A stretch of 64,000 bases of DNA, taken from Paenibacillus sp. FSL H7-0331. GTDB lineage: Bacteria > Bacillota > Bacilli > Paenibacillales > NBRC-103111. Shown here in pieces: positions 17,507-27,541 of this stretch. The notes beneath the pieces are model-generated. The model ran no database searches. It was not told where the DNA came from and was given only the letters and a program-made list of their open reading frames with translations. Both the position numbers and the translations under genes were made by a program. Numbering within the stretch: position 1 is the first letter of the stretch; each line of letters opens with the position of its first letter. Location of the stretch: assembly GCF_001956045.1 (NCBI RefSeq), contig NZ_MRTH01000027.1, positions 41,785 through 105,784 on the forward strand, read 5' to 3'.

Positions 17507-18787
17507 ATGACATTTAATGACTTGAATATTACGCCCGCGATTTTAAAAGCTTTAGCCAAGGAGAACTATACGAAGCCTACACCCATACAGGAGCAGGCGA
17601 TTCCAGCTGTACTGGCTGGCAGAGATTTGCTGGGCTGCGCTCAAACCGGAACCGGGAAGACGGCCGCGTTTGCGGTGCCGATTATCCAGCTGTTAAGTGA
17701 GCAGCAGGGCAGACCCAATACACAGCGTCGAGTGCGCTCCCTTATTTTGACACCAACAAGAGAGCTCGCTTTACAGATTTCAGATAACATTGTGGCCTAC
17801 AGCCAATACACCCAGCTGCGCTGCACGGCTATCGTAGGTGGTGTTTCACAAAAGGCGCAGGAGCGGGCGCTGCATTTGGGTGCGGATATCGTGATCGCCA
17901 CTCCTGGCAGACTCCTCGATCTCATCAATCAAAAGCATATCGATTTGCAGCATGTCCAAATCTTAGTATTGGATGAAGCCGATCGCATGCTGGATATGGG
18001 TTTTATTCATGATGTGAAGAAAATCATCTCCAAAATGCCAGCCAAAAGACAAACGCTTTTCTTCTCGGCCACGATGCCTCCGGAAATATCCAAAATGGTC
18101 AAAGACCTGCTGAAAGATCCAGTGAAAGTCGAAATCACGCCGGTTTCTTCTACGGCAGACCGCATACAGCAATCCGTATACTGGGTAGATAAGGAAAACA
18201 AACAGTCATTGTTGAGCTACCTTTTGCAGGATAAATCGATTGCTTCAGCACTCGTATTTACCCGGACAAAGCATGGTGCAGATCGGGTTGTGAAAGCACT
18301 GACCAAGGTGCATATTACCGCTCAGGCCATTCACGGGGACAAGTCTCAAAATGCCCGTCAAAATGCACTTAGCAATTTCAAAAGTGGCGTCACGCGAGTG
18401 CTGGTAGCGACAGATATTGCAGCAAGAGGCATAGATATCGATGAGCTTTCGCATGTAATCAATTTCAACCTGCCTAATATTCCGGAAACCTACGTTCATC
18501 GAATTGGCCGTACCGGTAGAGCGGGACTGAGCGGGATCGCCATCTCTTTTTGCGAACATGAAGAAATTCCATATCTCAAGGATATTGAGAAATTAATCGG
18601 CAAGACCATTCCTGAAGTGAAGGATCATCCGTATCCGATGCTGAATACAGCCCCTCCCTCCAAGGCTGCACAGCCATCTAAACCGGCAGTCTCTAAACCG
18701 GCTAAGCCCAAGACTAGCCCTAAGGCCAATCCGAAGCTCAAGCCCAGGTCCGAGTGGTTCAAAAAAGGAAGTAAACCGAATAGATAA
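17507..18787 (+). CDS. DEAD-box ATP-dependent RNA helicase (RhlE-like)
   Basis: 426 residues. All helicase motifs are present in order: Q-motif [10 protein letters not shown], Walker [44 protein letters not shown] and [10 protein letters not shown]. The C-terminus from about residue 375 is a low-complexity basic tail rich in K, P and S ([15 protein letters not shown]), typical of RNA-tethering tails in the RhlE/CshA group. It unwinds structured RNA and may act in ribosome assembly or RNA decay, often in the cold. AAGGAG precedes ATG 17507. A long leader with an extended -10 promoter lies upstream and a terminator follows. Confidence 0.93.
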   Translation: MTFNDLNITPAILKALAKENYTKPTPIQEQAIPAVLAGRDLLGCAQTGTGKTAAFAVPIIQLLSEQQGRPNTQRRVRSLILTPTRELALQISDNIVAYSQYTQLRCTAIVGGVSQKAQERALHLGADIVIATPGRLLDLINQKHIDLQHVQILVLDEADRMLDMGFIHDVKKIISKMPAKRQTLFFSATMPPEISKMVKDLLKDPVKVEITPVSSTADRIQQSVYWVDKENKQSLLSYLLQDKSIASALVFTRTKHGADRVVKALTKVHITAQAIHGDKSQNARQNALSNFKSGVTRVLVATDIAARGIDIDELSHVINFNLPNIPETYVHRIGRTGRAGLSGIAISFCEHEEIPYLKDIEKLIGKTIPEVKDHPYPMLNTAPPSKAAQPSKPAVSKPAKPKTSPKANPKLKPRSEWFKKGSKPNR

Positions 18788-18794
18788 ACAACCC

Positions 18795-18848
18795 ATACCT
18801 CCAGCAAATCGTGAGTTACAGCGATGCAGGGGGTATTTTTTGTTTTTT
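18795..18848 (+). terminator. Terminator after the DEAD-box helicase gene
   Basis: ATACCTCC (18795-18802) pairs with GGGGGTAT (18829-18836), 8 bp with one G-U pair, followed by a long T run. Confidence 0.75.
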
Positions 18849-18870
18849 TGTACACTTCATGATGAATTCG

Positions 18871-18910
18871 CAAGATAGTATTTGTTGTAAAACAAGATAG
18901 TATTTGTTGT
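18871..18910. repeat. Two tandem copies of an 18-bp sequence
   Basis: CAAGATAGTATTTGTTGT occurs at 18871-18888 and again at 18893-18910, a 22-base period (about two helical turns). A further TTGTTGTATT lies near 18941. The repeats are 86-125 bases upstream of the flippase gene start and could be a regulator binding array. Confidence 0.75.
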
Positions 18911-18995
18911 CCATGACGATATCGCATATAATCACAATAATTGTTGTATTGACGTGTTTTTTTCAAATAATCCAGCTTGCCTAAGGTGATGTCAC

Positions 18996-20474
18996 ATGCT
19001 AAATACTAAAATGCAATTGAATGACAATCAGCGGTTTCTTATACGAAGTGTCTCTATCATCGTGCTGGGTCTTTTTATCAACCAACTGCTGCAGACGGTT
19101 GGGAGCATCGTGGTAGCGCGTGTATTAAATGATCCTGGCAAATTTGGTGAAGTGAATTTATTACTGCAGGTTTTCGGGATGGTGAACCTTTTTCTCAATG
19201 TGGGGTTTAATTCTTCATTGGTCTATACGTTTTCAACGAACTCGAAGGACGCAATTGAAAATAAGTTTCGGTTGGCCATGCTGGGCAGTGTATTTTTTGG
19301 AGTGGTTGTCTGCATCCTGCTTGCAGCCTTGTCGCCGCTACTCGCTCAGACGTATGCACTGCCCTCTTTACAAGGTGCTCTCCTCATAAGCTCGATCATG
19401 TTGGTGTTCAATTCGATCATTAATATCGGGGTATCCTCCTTCTCTGGTAATCGCAATTTTGGCACGCAGGCGTTATTTATGGTCATTACAACGACGCTTT
19501 CCACTGTGGGTACGGTATTAGGCGTGCTATGGCCTGTAGGTGAGGATGGCTTCCTGTGGGGAGTGTCCATTGGGATGGGTATGGGATCGGTACTGGCTGC
19601 GCTGTTCATTTGTTGGAAGGTAGAAAAAGTGCATCATCCGAAATGGTTGGGCCGCGTGTCTATTTCTGAAATCTGGAAGATGATGCAGTATGGCGTTCCG
19701 CTGTGGGCTGGAAATATCGCGAAGGCGTTTCAACAGCCTTTTGTGACAATGATTATTGGCTCCAGCTCGGTCATTGCCGTTGGACATATCAGCAACGCTT
19801 TTCGCATAACGGGATTTATCGGAATTGTGACGTGGGCGTTCATGATTGTGACCTTTCCGTTTGTCGCGGCGAGCTATCAGGACCCTCTGGAAAGCAAGAG
19901 GCGGGGGACCTTATGTATCCGATATAACAACCTGATCTTGTACCCTCTAACGGTTGTGATTTGTTTGTATCCAGATCAGATTAATGAATATTTATTTGGT
20001 GAGGGCTATACGAGCGAGGACTCGGCGACATATATCCGTCTGCTGGCGCTAGGGGTGTTCTTCTCGTCTGTTGGCCGATTAGGCGGCAATATCTTAGCGG
20101 GAATTGGCAAAACCAAAGCAAATTTCTGGGTGATGATCGTGGCCGGTATTTTTGTGATCACGCTGGTTCCAACTATTGCCGCGAGCCATCCTGTCTTGGC
20201 GGTATGGATCTATACGGGCGGCTGGGCTATCTCTGCCATCTGTATGATCTGGTTCTTTTATTTGGAAAATTTCACGCTCAATTGGTGGAAGGCTTACGGA
20301 GAGCCTTTGATTCCGAGCCTGTTCATGGGCCTTTTTATGGAAGTCGGTCGGTTTACAGGGGGATGGATGACGAGCTTTGTTGTTGTTGGGATTATTTGTT
20401 TGATTGTGCTGACTATGTATGTAGAACTGAGAGTGGGGAAAGGGTTGGGAGCGATGAGGAATGAGGTTATGTGA
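18996..20474 (+). CDS. Polysaccharide biosynthesis flippase (Wzx/MATE-like, MOP superfamily)
   Basis: 492 residues with about 12-14 hydrophobic helices across the whole length. The first helix (IIVLGLFINQLLQTVGSIVV) and the ARVLNDPGKFGEVNL loop match the polysaccharide transport members of the MOP superfamily, which move lipid-linked glycans across the cytoplasmic membrane. A second half begins near residue 225 (ISEIWKMMQYGVPLWAGNI), consistent with the two-lobe fold. No glycosyltransferases are adjacent, so it is an orphan flippase. AAGGTGAT precedes ATG 18996. The 18-bp tandem repeat lies in its promoter region. Confidence 0.85.
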   Translation: MLNTKMQLNDNQRFLIRSVSIIVLGLFINQLLQTVGSIVVARVLNDPGKFGEVNLLLQVFGMVNLFLNVGFNSSLVYTFSTNSKDAIENKFRLAMLGSVFFGVVVCILLAALSPLLAQTYALPSLQGALLISSIMLVFNSIINIGVSSFSGNRNFGTQALFMVITTTLSTVGTVLGVLWPVGEDGFLWGVSIGMGMGSVLAALFICWKVEKVHHPKWLGRVSISEIWKMMQYGVPLWAGNIAKAFQQPFVTMIIGSSSVIAVGHISNAFRITGFIGIVTWAFMIVTFPFVAASYQDPLESKRRGTLCIRYNNLILYPLTVVICLYPDQINEYLFGEGYTSEDSATYIRLLALGVFFSSVGRLGGNILAGIGKTKANFWVMIVAGIFVITLVPTIAASHPVLAVWIYTGGWAISAICMIWFFYLENFTLNWWKAYGEPLIPSLFMGLFMEVGRFTGGWMTSFVVVGIICLIVLTMYVELRVGKGLGAMRNEVM

Positions 20475-20535
20475 TGTCGCAACCGCAACCTGCACTGTAC
20501 GCCTTTAAGAGAACAAAATAGCTTCATAAAATAAT

Positions 20536-21234
20536 CTAATTGGATATAGAATCCTGTTCCGTCCGGTTGAATCCTTTAACGATTAGCCATATAGCCAAAA
20601 CCAATTGTTGAAAGGCTATTGGAATGTTCAACATCATGTAGGTTGCATCCAGACCGATGAAGCGAATCATAAATAATAAGCTTGCCAATATGGACAATGT
20701 AGACCCAATAAGACCCGAAACTGACAACCAACGGGGAACTAATTTTGTTTGGTAAAATATGCAGTTAAACAAGAACATAGCCAAAACAAATGCCAGTGTT
20801 GTTGCCACATGGTTCACCAAATCACGTCCTTCCCGTAACAATCCACCCAGGGTCTGAAAATACGATACATTCAGAGTTCCAACTTTTGCAAATTCGTGGC
20901 TTAATGTCAATAGCAACAGAAGAATGATTACACCAATAATAATGAACACACCCGCAATGATGCCGAAAGCAACAGATCCAAGAGCTAAACCATTATTATG
21001 CTTACTTAAAATCGGATACATCCAAATAGGAATACCAACATATGCAACAACCATTAACAACTGGAAAAACGCTCCTATCAGTACCTGATTTCCATTTGTG
21101 TAAGCCTTGACAAGGTAGTCTGCTCCATCTATAACAGGAACAACACTAAATATACCTGTAACCAACCCGGATATTAATAACACCCCAGTAATTACTGCAG
21201 ACCTTCTACCTGAATTTGTGCTCTTCCTCAACAC
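20536..21234 (-). CDS. DUF4386-family integral membrane protein
   Basis: 232 residues on the minus strand from GTG 21234, with AAGGAGG 6 bases upstream. Six hydrophobic helices are visible, with a charged N-terminus (MLRKSTNSGRRSA) and the family features VIDGADYLVKAY, PILSKHNNGLALG and LGGLLREGRDLVNHVA. The function of DUF4386 proteins is unknown. It stands alone, facing away from polysaccharide locus A. Confidence 0.82.
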   Translation of the reverse strand: MLRKSTNSGRRSAVITGVLLISGLVTGIFSVVPVIDGADYLVKAYTNGNQVLIGAFFQLLMVVAYVGIPIWMYPILSKHNNGLALGSVAFGIIAGVFIIIGVIILLLLLTLSHEFAKVGTLNVSYFQTLGGLLREGRDLVNHVATTLAFVLAMFLFNCIFYQTKLVPRWLSVSGLIGSTLSILASLLFMIRFIGLDATYMMLNIPIAFQQLVLAIWLIVKGFNRTEQDSISN

Positions 21235-21638
21235 GATTAACCTCCTTATAATACCTACACTTTATAATAAAATAACAGGAAAAGGTAAGATAAAACAGAT
21301 ACTTTAGTATGTATGTTTAGGCCTCTAACTTACTTAAGTATTCATTCACTAAGCAAAAACAGGATCTGTTTTAACGATGTGTTCTTTCTCTGATGAACCG
21401 ATGCTCCACTGAATCAACAATTCCGCCATTCTGAGGCTCTGGCTGTTTTGGGCTTGTCACGAGGAACTGCCGGGTAGCACTGGAACAGCTGCGTGTCCAT
21501 CAACCTATTGTTAATCGAACACGCGAACCGTCCAACTAGGCGGTATCGCGTTATTGCGCATTCCGTGGAGGATTGAACAATTGAATTAGCGTTTTGAAGC
21601 AGGTAACATGACGTTAACTGAAGCAAAGGAGGTTCGAG
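21235..21638. other. Intergenic region between divergent genes, upstream of polysaccharide locus A
   Basis: No gene is supported in these 404 bases. A 7-bp inverted repeat AAAACAG-GAT-CTGTTTT lies at 21356-21372 and could be an operator or a weak hairpin; it is not followed by a T run. The region must hold the promoter of the 21639 operon, but no strong -35/-10 pair stands out. AGGAGG at 21627-21632 is the ribosome binding site of the first permease. Confidence 0.5.
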
Positions 21639-22610
21639 GTGGTGGCAAAACAGCATACTCAATTGGAACCCAGAACCACCAAAGCATCGGCGGGAAAGCT
21701 AAGATCTAACGAGAACCCGTATCTCGCCAATATCCAAAAACACTGGATGTTGTATGTGATGATCCTGCCCGGCGTGCTTTATTTTCTTGTTTTTAAATAC
21801 GTACCGCTGGCGGGAAGCGTAATCGCGTTTCAGAATTATCAGATTTTCAAGGGCATGATGGGAAGCTCCTGGGTCGGTCTGGATAACTTCAAGTTTATCT
21901 TTACATACCAGGATTTTTACTATGTATTGAGAAACACGGCGATCATCGCTCTGTATAAGCTGTTATTCGGCTTCCCGGCGCCGATCATCCTGGCGCTCCT
22001 GTTAAATGAAGTGAGGCTGATGTTGGCCAAACGGGTGGTGCAGAGCTTGTTCTACCTCCCGCACTTTTTATCGTGGGTCGTCGTTGGCGGTATTGTGTTC
22101 GAGCTGCTATCGACTCAGGGCGTGGCCAACATGGTACGGAGTTGGTTTGGACTTGACCCGATCCTGTTCATGCAGGAGCAAAAGTTTTTCCGGTTGATCG
22201 TCGTGCTATCCGGGATCTGGAAAGAAGTTGGATGGGGAACGATCATATACCTGGCTGCCATCGCAGGCATTAATCCGAATCTGTACGAAGCGGCTGTCAT
22301 GGACGGAGCTAATCGGTGGAAGCAGACGACTCACATCACATTACCCACCATGTTCCCGACGATCCTGGTACTGTTCCTGCTTAACATCGGCAATTTCCTG
22401 GAGCTCGGCTTTGATCAGATATTTAATCTGTTGACGCCGATGACGTATTCCGTTGGCGACATCATCGAGACGTATGTATATCGGGCTGGGGTGCTGCAGG
22501 GGCAGTACAGTGTTTCGACCGCGATCGGTTTATTTCAGTCGATTATCGGATTCGCTTTGCTGTGGATTTTCAACCGAATGGCCCGAAAAACAGAACAGGG
22601 GTTGTGGTAA
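21639..22610 (+). CDS. Sugar ABC transporter permease (LplB-like), locus A
   Basis: 323 residues from GTG 21639 with AGGAGG 6 bases upstream. Six transmembrane helices are visible; the first (WMLYVMILPGVLYFLVFKYVP) and the GLDNFKFIF loop are hallmarks of the LplB-type permeases common in Paenibacillus oligosaccharide importers. The EAA loop that contacts the ATPase is EAAVMDGANRWKQ. The stop is directly followed by the ATG of the second permease. No ATPase gene is present; such systems normally borrow a shared MsmX-type ATPase. Confidence 0.92.
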   Translation: MVAKQHTQLEPRTTKASAGKLRSNENPYLANIQKHWMLYVMILPGVLYFLVFKYVPLAGSVIAFQNYQIFKGMMGSSWVGLDNFKFIFTYQDFYYVLRNTAIIALYKLLFGFPAPIILALLLNEVRLMLAKRVVQSLFYLPHFLSWVVVGGIVFELLSTQGVANMVRSWFGLDPILFMQEQKFFRLIVVLSGIWKEVGWGTIIYLAAIAGINPNLYEAAVMDGANRWKQTTHITLPTMFPTILVLFLLNIGNFLELGFDQIFNLLTPMTYSVGDIIETYVYRAGVLQGQYSVSTAIGLFQSIIGFALLWIFNRMARKTEQGLW

Positions 22611-23480
22611 ATGAAGCAAACCTATGGAGACAAGATATTTTCCATATTGAACTATGTATGCTTGACGGGTGCGGCCGTCACCATGCTGATGCCGCTGGTG
22701 CACCTGTTGGCCGTATCCTTAAGCTCGCCCATTGCGGCGGATTCCAAGCAGGTATTTCTGATTCCCATCGAGTTTACGGTGGCATCATGGGAGCATATTC
22801 TTCAGAACAAGGGGCTGTGGGGTTCGTTTGGCATTACTGTTTATATTACGGTGATGGGTACTCTGCTGAGCATGTTGTTCTCGGTGTTGACGGCTTATCC
22901 GTTGTCCCATAAAGAATTTCTCGTGCGCAAGCCAATCATGTTCGCAATCATTATTACGATGATTTTCAATGCGCCGCTAATTCCGTTCTTCCTGACAGTT
23001 CGCGAGCTGGGCATGATGAATTCAGTATGGGCTCTGATTCTGCCCGGACTTATCAGCACATTCAATATGATTATTATCCGGACTTTTTTGATGGGTATTC
23101 CGTCGGAGCTCTACGATTCGGCTCGTATGGACGGCTGCAATGATGCTGGGATCTTGTTCCGCATCTACCTGCCCCTCTCCAAACCAGTGCTGGCGACAGT
23201 CAGCTTGTTCTATGCTGTAGGCTACTGGAATACGTTCCAGCGGGCGGTGCTGTTCATTCGAGATCCGAACAAATGGCCATTGCAAATGAAGCTTCGCGCT
23301 TATCTGACTTCGCCGGAGGAGCTTGCTGCAGTGAACATGGCCTTGGGCGATTACGATTTCAATACGACAACGTTGAAAGCGGCAACCATTATTTTTGCAA
23401 CAGTCCCGATAATTTTGGTATATCCTTATTTACAAAAATATTTTGTCAAAGGCTCCATGCTCGGATCAGTTAAAGAGTAG
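22611..23480 (+). CDS. Sugar ABC transporter permease (YtcP/UgpE-like), locus A
   Basis: 289 residues, starting immediately after the stop of the first permease. It has six hydrophobic helices, the TAYPLSHKEF loop, an EAA-like loop SARMDGCNDAGILFRIYLPL, and the C-terminal YPYLQKYFVKGSMLGSVKE signature of YtcP-type permeases. It forms the heteromeric channel with the 21639 product and serves the binding protein encoded next. Confidence 0.92.
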   Translation: MKQTYGDKIFSILNYVCLTGAAVTMLMPLVHLLAVSLSSPIAADSKQVFLIPIEFTVASWEHILQNKGLWGSFGITVYITVMGTLLSMLFSVLTAYPLSHKEFLVRKPIMFAIIITMIFNAPLIPFFLTVRELGMMNSVWALILPGLISTFNMIIIRTFLMGIPSELYDSARMDGCNDAGILFRIYLPLSKPVLATVSLFYAVGYWNTFQRAVLFIRDPNKWPLQMKLRAYLTSPEELAAVNMALGDYDFNTTTLKAATIIFATVPIILVYPYLQKYFVKGSMLGSVKE

Positions 23481-23554
23481 CGGTATTAAAGCAAGAGCGG
23501 TTTCGGATATGAAGTTGGATAGATAGTTTTTTATAAAAAGGGAGGAATTAACAG

Positions 23555-25099
23555 ATGAAGAAACGTTTATTTCGGAGTCCGACAAGAATGTCGGCTCTGG
23601 CTTCGCTGCTGGCGATCGCCACGCTGACTGGCTGCACCAATACGGGAGACAGCTCGTCATCCTCAGATACTAGTGGAAAGGATGGCAAAGCCGTTACCGT
23701 TAAAGTATTCAAAAGTCATATGGGCGCCGGCTCTATTCCGGATAGCAGCAACCCGCATGTCAAATATGTGGCAGAGAAGACAGGCGTGGAATATAAGCTG
23801 ATTACGACGCCTCCGGGCTCGGAACCGACCGAATTCCTCAATCTGATGATCGCCTCTAACGATATGCCGGATATTCTCCGCCCGATCGGGGGCATCGAAC
23901 AGACGCTGATCAAGCAGGGCGGAGCTTTGCCGCTCGATGACCTGCTGCCCAAGTATGCACCTAATGTATGGAAGAACATTCCGAAGGAAGCTTGGGACAT
24001 CGTGCGCTCGGCTTCCCCGGATGGGCACATCTACTATATACCGAAGGTGTTTCTCGTCCCTGAACGGGCGCCTATGATCCGTAAGGATTGGCTTGATAAG
24101 GTCGGTCTGCCTATGCCGAAGACAGTGGAGGAATATAAGGACGTTCTGCGGGCCTTCCGCGACAAGGACCCGAACGGCAACGGCGTCAAAGACGAGCTGC
24201 CGACCTCGGGACGCGAATTCGGCAAGTGGATGGATCATCTGTTCGGCATGTACGGCATTGCCATGTGGGAAGGCAGCCCGGAGTGGGATGAGTATGATGG
24301 AAAGATTCAATACGCGGGAGTTACCCCGAACATGAAGGCCGCCATTGGCAATATCCGTGAGCTGTATGTGGAGAAGCTGCTGGATAACGAGACTTTCCTG
24401 AACAAGGGGGATGTCTGGCAGGCCAAAATCAACAACAATCTGGTCGGCAGCTGGTACCATCTTCCTGCTAACGTTGTCGATCGCTACAACGCGATGCTGA
24501 AGGGGGCGCCGAACGCCTATATCGTCGGAATGCCGATGCCCAAGGTGAATGGCTTTCAAGGCTTTGTCACGCAAAAAAGCATGGGAGAACCGGAATGGGT
24601 TATCCCGGCCTCTGCCAAAAATAAAGCGGAGGCTTCGCTGAAGTTGTTGGACTTCTTCTACGATCAAAGCAATGACGAATTCATTCGTTTCGGTATAGAG
24701 GGGCTTCAGCATAAAATTGTGAATGGTAAGAAGGTGTTGTTACCGCCGGAGGATAGCCGACCGCTGGCACTGGGTATGCGCAATCTGACGACCAAGGCCG
24801 ATATGGACATCAGGATCAAGCAGACAATCCCTGAGAATATGCAGAAGATGGTCCAGGACGTTTTTGCTGTCAGTACAGTCGATGCGCGTCGAATCGCCGG
24901 AGATGGACTGCCGAATACGGTATATGAAGGTTTTCCGGATATTCAATCCCATAAGCTCTTTCAGGAGTATTTAACCAAAATAGCTATTGGCGACTGGCCA
25001 ATTGAGAAGTTCGATGAGTTCGTAGACCGGTGGAAAAAATCAGGGGGGGATACAGTCACCAAGCGTGTTCAGGAATGGTATTCCAAGGTGAAGAAGTAG
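23555..25099 (+). CDS. Extracellular sugar-binding lipoprotein, locus A
   Basis: 514 residues. The signal peptide ends in lipobox ATLTGC and is followed by a Ser/Asp linker. The body shows the LipO/YtcQ-type pattern: YVAEKTGVEYKLI, MIASNDMPDILRP, GALPLDDLLPKYAPNV, APMIRKDWLDKVGLPMPKTVEEY and DPNGNGVKDELPTSG. It lies 74 bases after the permeases, completing a three-gene importer for an oligosaccharide. The downstream lyase and glycosidases suggest pectin-derived oligosaccharides; that is inference from context. Confidence 0.92.
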   Translation: MKKRLFRSPTRMSALASLLAIATLTGCTNTGDSSSSSDTSGKDGKAVTVKVFKSHMGAGSIPDSSNPHVKYVAEKTGVEYKLITTPPGSEPTEFLNLMIASNDMPDILRPIGGIEQTLIKQGGALPLDDLLPKYAPNVWKNIPKEAWDIVRSASPDGHIYYIPKVFLVPERAPMIRKDWLDKVGLPMPKTVEEYKDVLRAFRDKDPNGNGVKDELPTSGREFGKWMDHLFGMYGIAMWEGSPEWDEYDGKIQYAGVTPNMKAAIGNIRELYVEKLLDNETFLNKGDVWQAKINNNLVGSWYHLPANVVDRYNAMLKGAPNAYIVGMPMPKVNGFQGFVTQKSMGEPEWVIPASAKNKAEASLKLLDFFYDQSNDEFIRFGIEGLQHKIVNGKKVLLPPEDSRPLALGMRNLTTKADMDIRIKQTIPENMQKMVQDVFAVSTVDARRIAGDGLPNTVYEGFPDIQSHKLFQEYLTKIAIGDWPIEKFDEFVDRWKKSGGDTVTKRVQEWYSKVKK

Positions 25100-25219
25100 A
25101 GGAAATGGCATTAAGGAAGAAAATGGAAGACTGGTGATATGAGGAGACCGGGCGGAGTGTGTCATGAGGGCCGGATCGAGATATAATGGGAAGATACTTC
25201 CATAAGGTGGGGCTCTAAC

Positions 25220-27499
25220 GTGATACAATCCCTCAAGAAATGGCTGAAATATAATTTGGCCAATACACAAATCCGGCTCATATTGATTCTAACCGTATCG
25301 GTTTTCCTTATTATTCTGGCCGTCAGCCTGACTTCCTATTATACGTCGAAGTCGGTGCTGCAGGAAGAGCTAAGCGAGCCGCAGCACCAGATGCTGCAGC
25401 TCAATATGAATGTGATTGATGATTCCATCAAAGAGAGCGATCAGATTGCGATCAAAGTCGCGGTGAACGGCAACATTTACAAATTTTTGACGAACGAGGT
25501 CCAAAACTCTTATGCAAACATCTCGGAGCTGTATCAACTGCTGTCGACTCTAATCGGCAGTTCCAAGTATGTCAAAAGCATCTATGTCTACGATATTGCG
25601 CGGAGCAGCTTCATCGCTCTTCCACAAGGGTACAGCTCCAGCAAGCTGATGTTCGTGGATTCCGAGTGGGTCAGCGTAGCAGGCGAATTCGGCGATAAGA
25701 TGACACTGATCAAGAAACGTCAGGTGCCCGAAGGGGCTGGCGGCAAGGGATCTGATATTACGCTGTTTCGCAAGATTGTGATCCAGGGTGAGTTCAAGGG
25801 GATCATCGCTGTTAATCTCAAGGACGAGGATTTGTTCGCGAAGCTGAATCCGCCGGTCATGAACAATTTGAACCGTATGCGCTATATCATTGATGAACAT
25901 GACGAGGTGCTGTACTCCGTCTCGAATTATGCCTTCGATCAGGAGGGGATCCGGCAGGCGCTTAGTGCATTGAAGGAGGATGGCAGCAGCGACATTACAT
26001 ATCAGAACCGAGAGCTGCTGGTCAATCAGCTCAAGTCACCGGTGACGGGTTGGAAGTATGTGTCCATCGTCGTGCAGGACAGCCTGCTGGCAAAGTCCAA
26101 GAAAGTGCGAAATACCGTATTATTAGTGTCCATCGCCGCACTCGGGCTGGGTGGGGTAACGATCTTCTATATCAATGCCGCTGCATTCCGTCCGGTCCGC
26201 CGGCTGAGGCAGCTATTCTCGGCTTATGACGGCAAGTCCAGCAGCTCGGAGCGCATTGATTTGGAGAAGCTGGCCGGAGAGCTGCTAAGCAATCACGCTC
26301 ATCTGGCCCAACTCGTCCAGGAGTCCATGTCCGAAGCGTCCTCCAAGCTGCTCCATGATATATATACGGGCAACCTGACCGGGAAGCGGGATATCAAGGA
26401 GAAATGGAGCCGGTACTTTGGGAAATGGACAATGACACCGGTGACTGTCGCTATTCTGTCAATCGACCGTTATGAAGCATGGTCGCAGACATTTTCTGAT
26501 GGCGACCGGTCGCTCCTGAAATTTGCAGTCGCGAACATTGTCGCCGAGCTTTTCGAGCCGCAGTGTCGGATCGTCTGTGCTGATTTTGGCAAAGACAAGA
26601 CAGCGATTCTACTGCAGCCGCACGTTGCTGGCTCACAGCTGAAGGGGAAGCTGGTCGAAGCGATCGAAGTCGTGTCCCGCCTACTGAAATTCAGCGTGTC
26701 TGTAGGGGTTAGCACAGCGCAAACGGATATCACCCGATTGAAGCAGGCCATGCTCGAAGCGGAGAATGCACTTACTTACCGATTATACCAAGGCTATGGG
26801 CAGGTGATCCTATTCCATGAGGTGTCGGGGCACGAGGTCACGGAGTCGCTGCCAATGGAGTCTGTGCTTAATGAATTGACCCACGCGATTGAGGCAGGCG
26901 ATGAGATTGCCTCCTTGGAAGCCGTCGATCTAATCATCACACATATACGCAGTCAGTATGAGTATCCTTCAGCGGCAATTTCCTTCCTTCAGGCGACTGC
27001 GGAGCGTATCGCGCAGGTTCGGCCAGCCGAAGAAGGCGTTTTCGAACAGATGTACGAGCGTTTTGATACACTTCATATACAGGATATTCAAAATGAGCTG
27101 AATACGAGGGTCATACCATTGGCGCAGCGGTTCCGCAGGCTGATCGAGAGCAAGGATTTTATTGTGTGCCAGCGCATGATCGACTATATGAAGCAGCATT
27201 TGAGTGAGCCAATCGGTATTCCCGAGATTGTTGAATCGATCGGGATCAGCAGTAGTTTGGCAAGTCAGGTGTTCAAGCAGGAAATGGGCGAGACCATCTA
27301 TAACTATTTGACTCAGCTGCGGATGGAACGGGCGGCCGAGCTGCTGCTAAAGACAGAATGGCGCATATCAGAAATTGCGGTTATGGTCGGTTATCAGCAT
27401 GAGAACAGCTTTATCCGCAGTTTCCGCAAATTCAAGGATATTACCCCGGGCAAGTACCGGGAGATGATGAGAATCCGGATGGACTCCTTGCTTGAGTAA
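25220..27499 (+). CDS. Membrane-bound AraC-family regulator with extracytoplasmic sensor, locus A
   Basis: 759 residues from GTG 25220. TM1 lies at about 18-40 (IRLILILTVSVFLIILAVSL) and TM2 at about 295-316, enclosing a Cache-like extracytoplasmic sensor (VKSIYVYDIARSSFIALP, GIIAVNLKDEDLFAKL). A cytosolic linker with a degenerate GGDEF-like region leads to a C-terminal AraC HTH pair: IPEIVESIGISSSLASQVFK and RISEIAVMVGYQHENSFIRSF with PGKYRE at the end. This one-component type senses an external oligosaccharide and activates the neighbouring transport and degradation genes. It sits between the binding protein and the enzymes of the same locus. Confidence 0.9.
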   Translation: MIQSLKKWLKYNLANTQIRLILILTVSVFLIILAVSLTSYYTSKSVLQEELSEPQHQMLQLNMNVIDDSIKESDQIAIKVAVNGNIYKFLTNEVQNSYANISELYQLLSTLIGSSKYVKSIYVYDIARSSFIALPQGYSSSKLMFVDSEWVSVAGEFGDKMTLIKKRQVPEGAGGKGSDITLFRKIVIQGEFKGIIAVNLKDEDLFAKLNPPVMNNLNRMRYIIDEHDEVLYSVSNYAFDQEGIRQALSALKEDGSSDITYQNRELLVNQLKSPVTGWKYVSIVVQDSLLAKSKKVRNTVLLVSIAALGLGGVTIFYINAAAFRPVRRLRQLFSAYDGKSSSSERIDLEKLAGELLSNHAHLAQLVQESMSEASSKLLHDIYTGNLTGKRDIKEKWSRYFGKWTMTPVTVAILSIDRYEAWSQTFSDGDRSLLKFAVANIVAELFEPQCRIVCADFGKDKTAILLQPHVAGSQLKGKLVEAIEVVSRLLKFSVSVGVSTAQTDITRLKQAMLEAENALTYRLYQGYGQVILFHEVSGHEVTESLPMESVLNELTHAIEAGDEIASLEAVDLIITHIRSQYEYPSAAISFLQATAERIAQVRPAEEGVFEQMYERFDTLHIQDIQNELNTRVIPLAQRFRRLIESKDFIVCQRMIDYMKQHLSEPIGIPEIVESIGISSSLASQVFKQEMGETIYNYLTQLRMERAAELLLKTEWRISEIAVMVGYQHENSFIRSFRKFKDITPGKYREMMRIRMDSLLE

Positions 27500-27541
27500 A
27501 TGGCAAGGAGGAGCCTCCGATTCAAGCTCGAAGGAGGAGCC

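Noticed and set aside
18871..18910. Short tandem repeat as a CRISPR array
   Set aside because: There are only two copies with a 4-base spacer and no Cas genes nearby.
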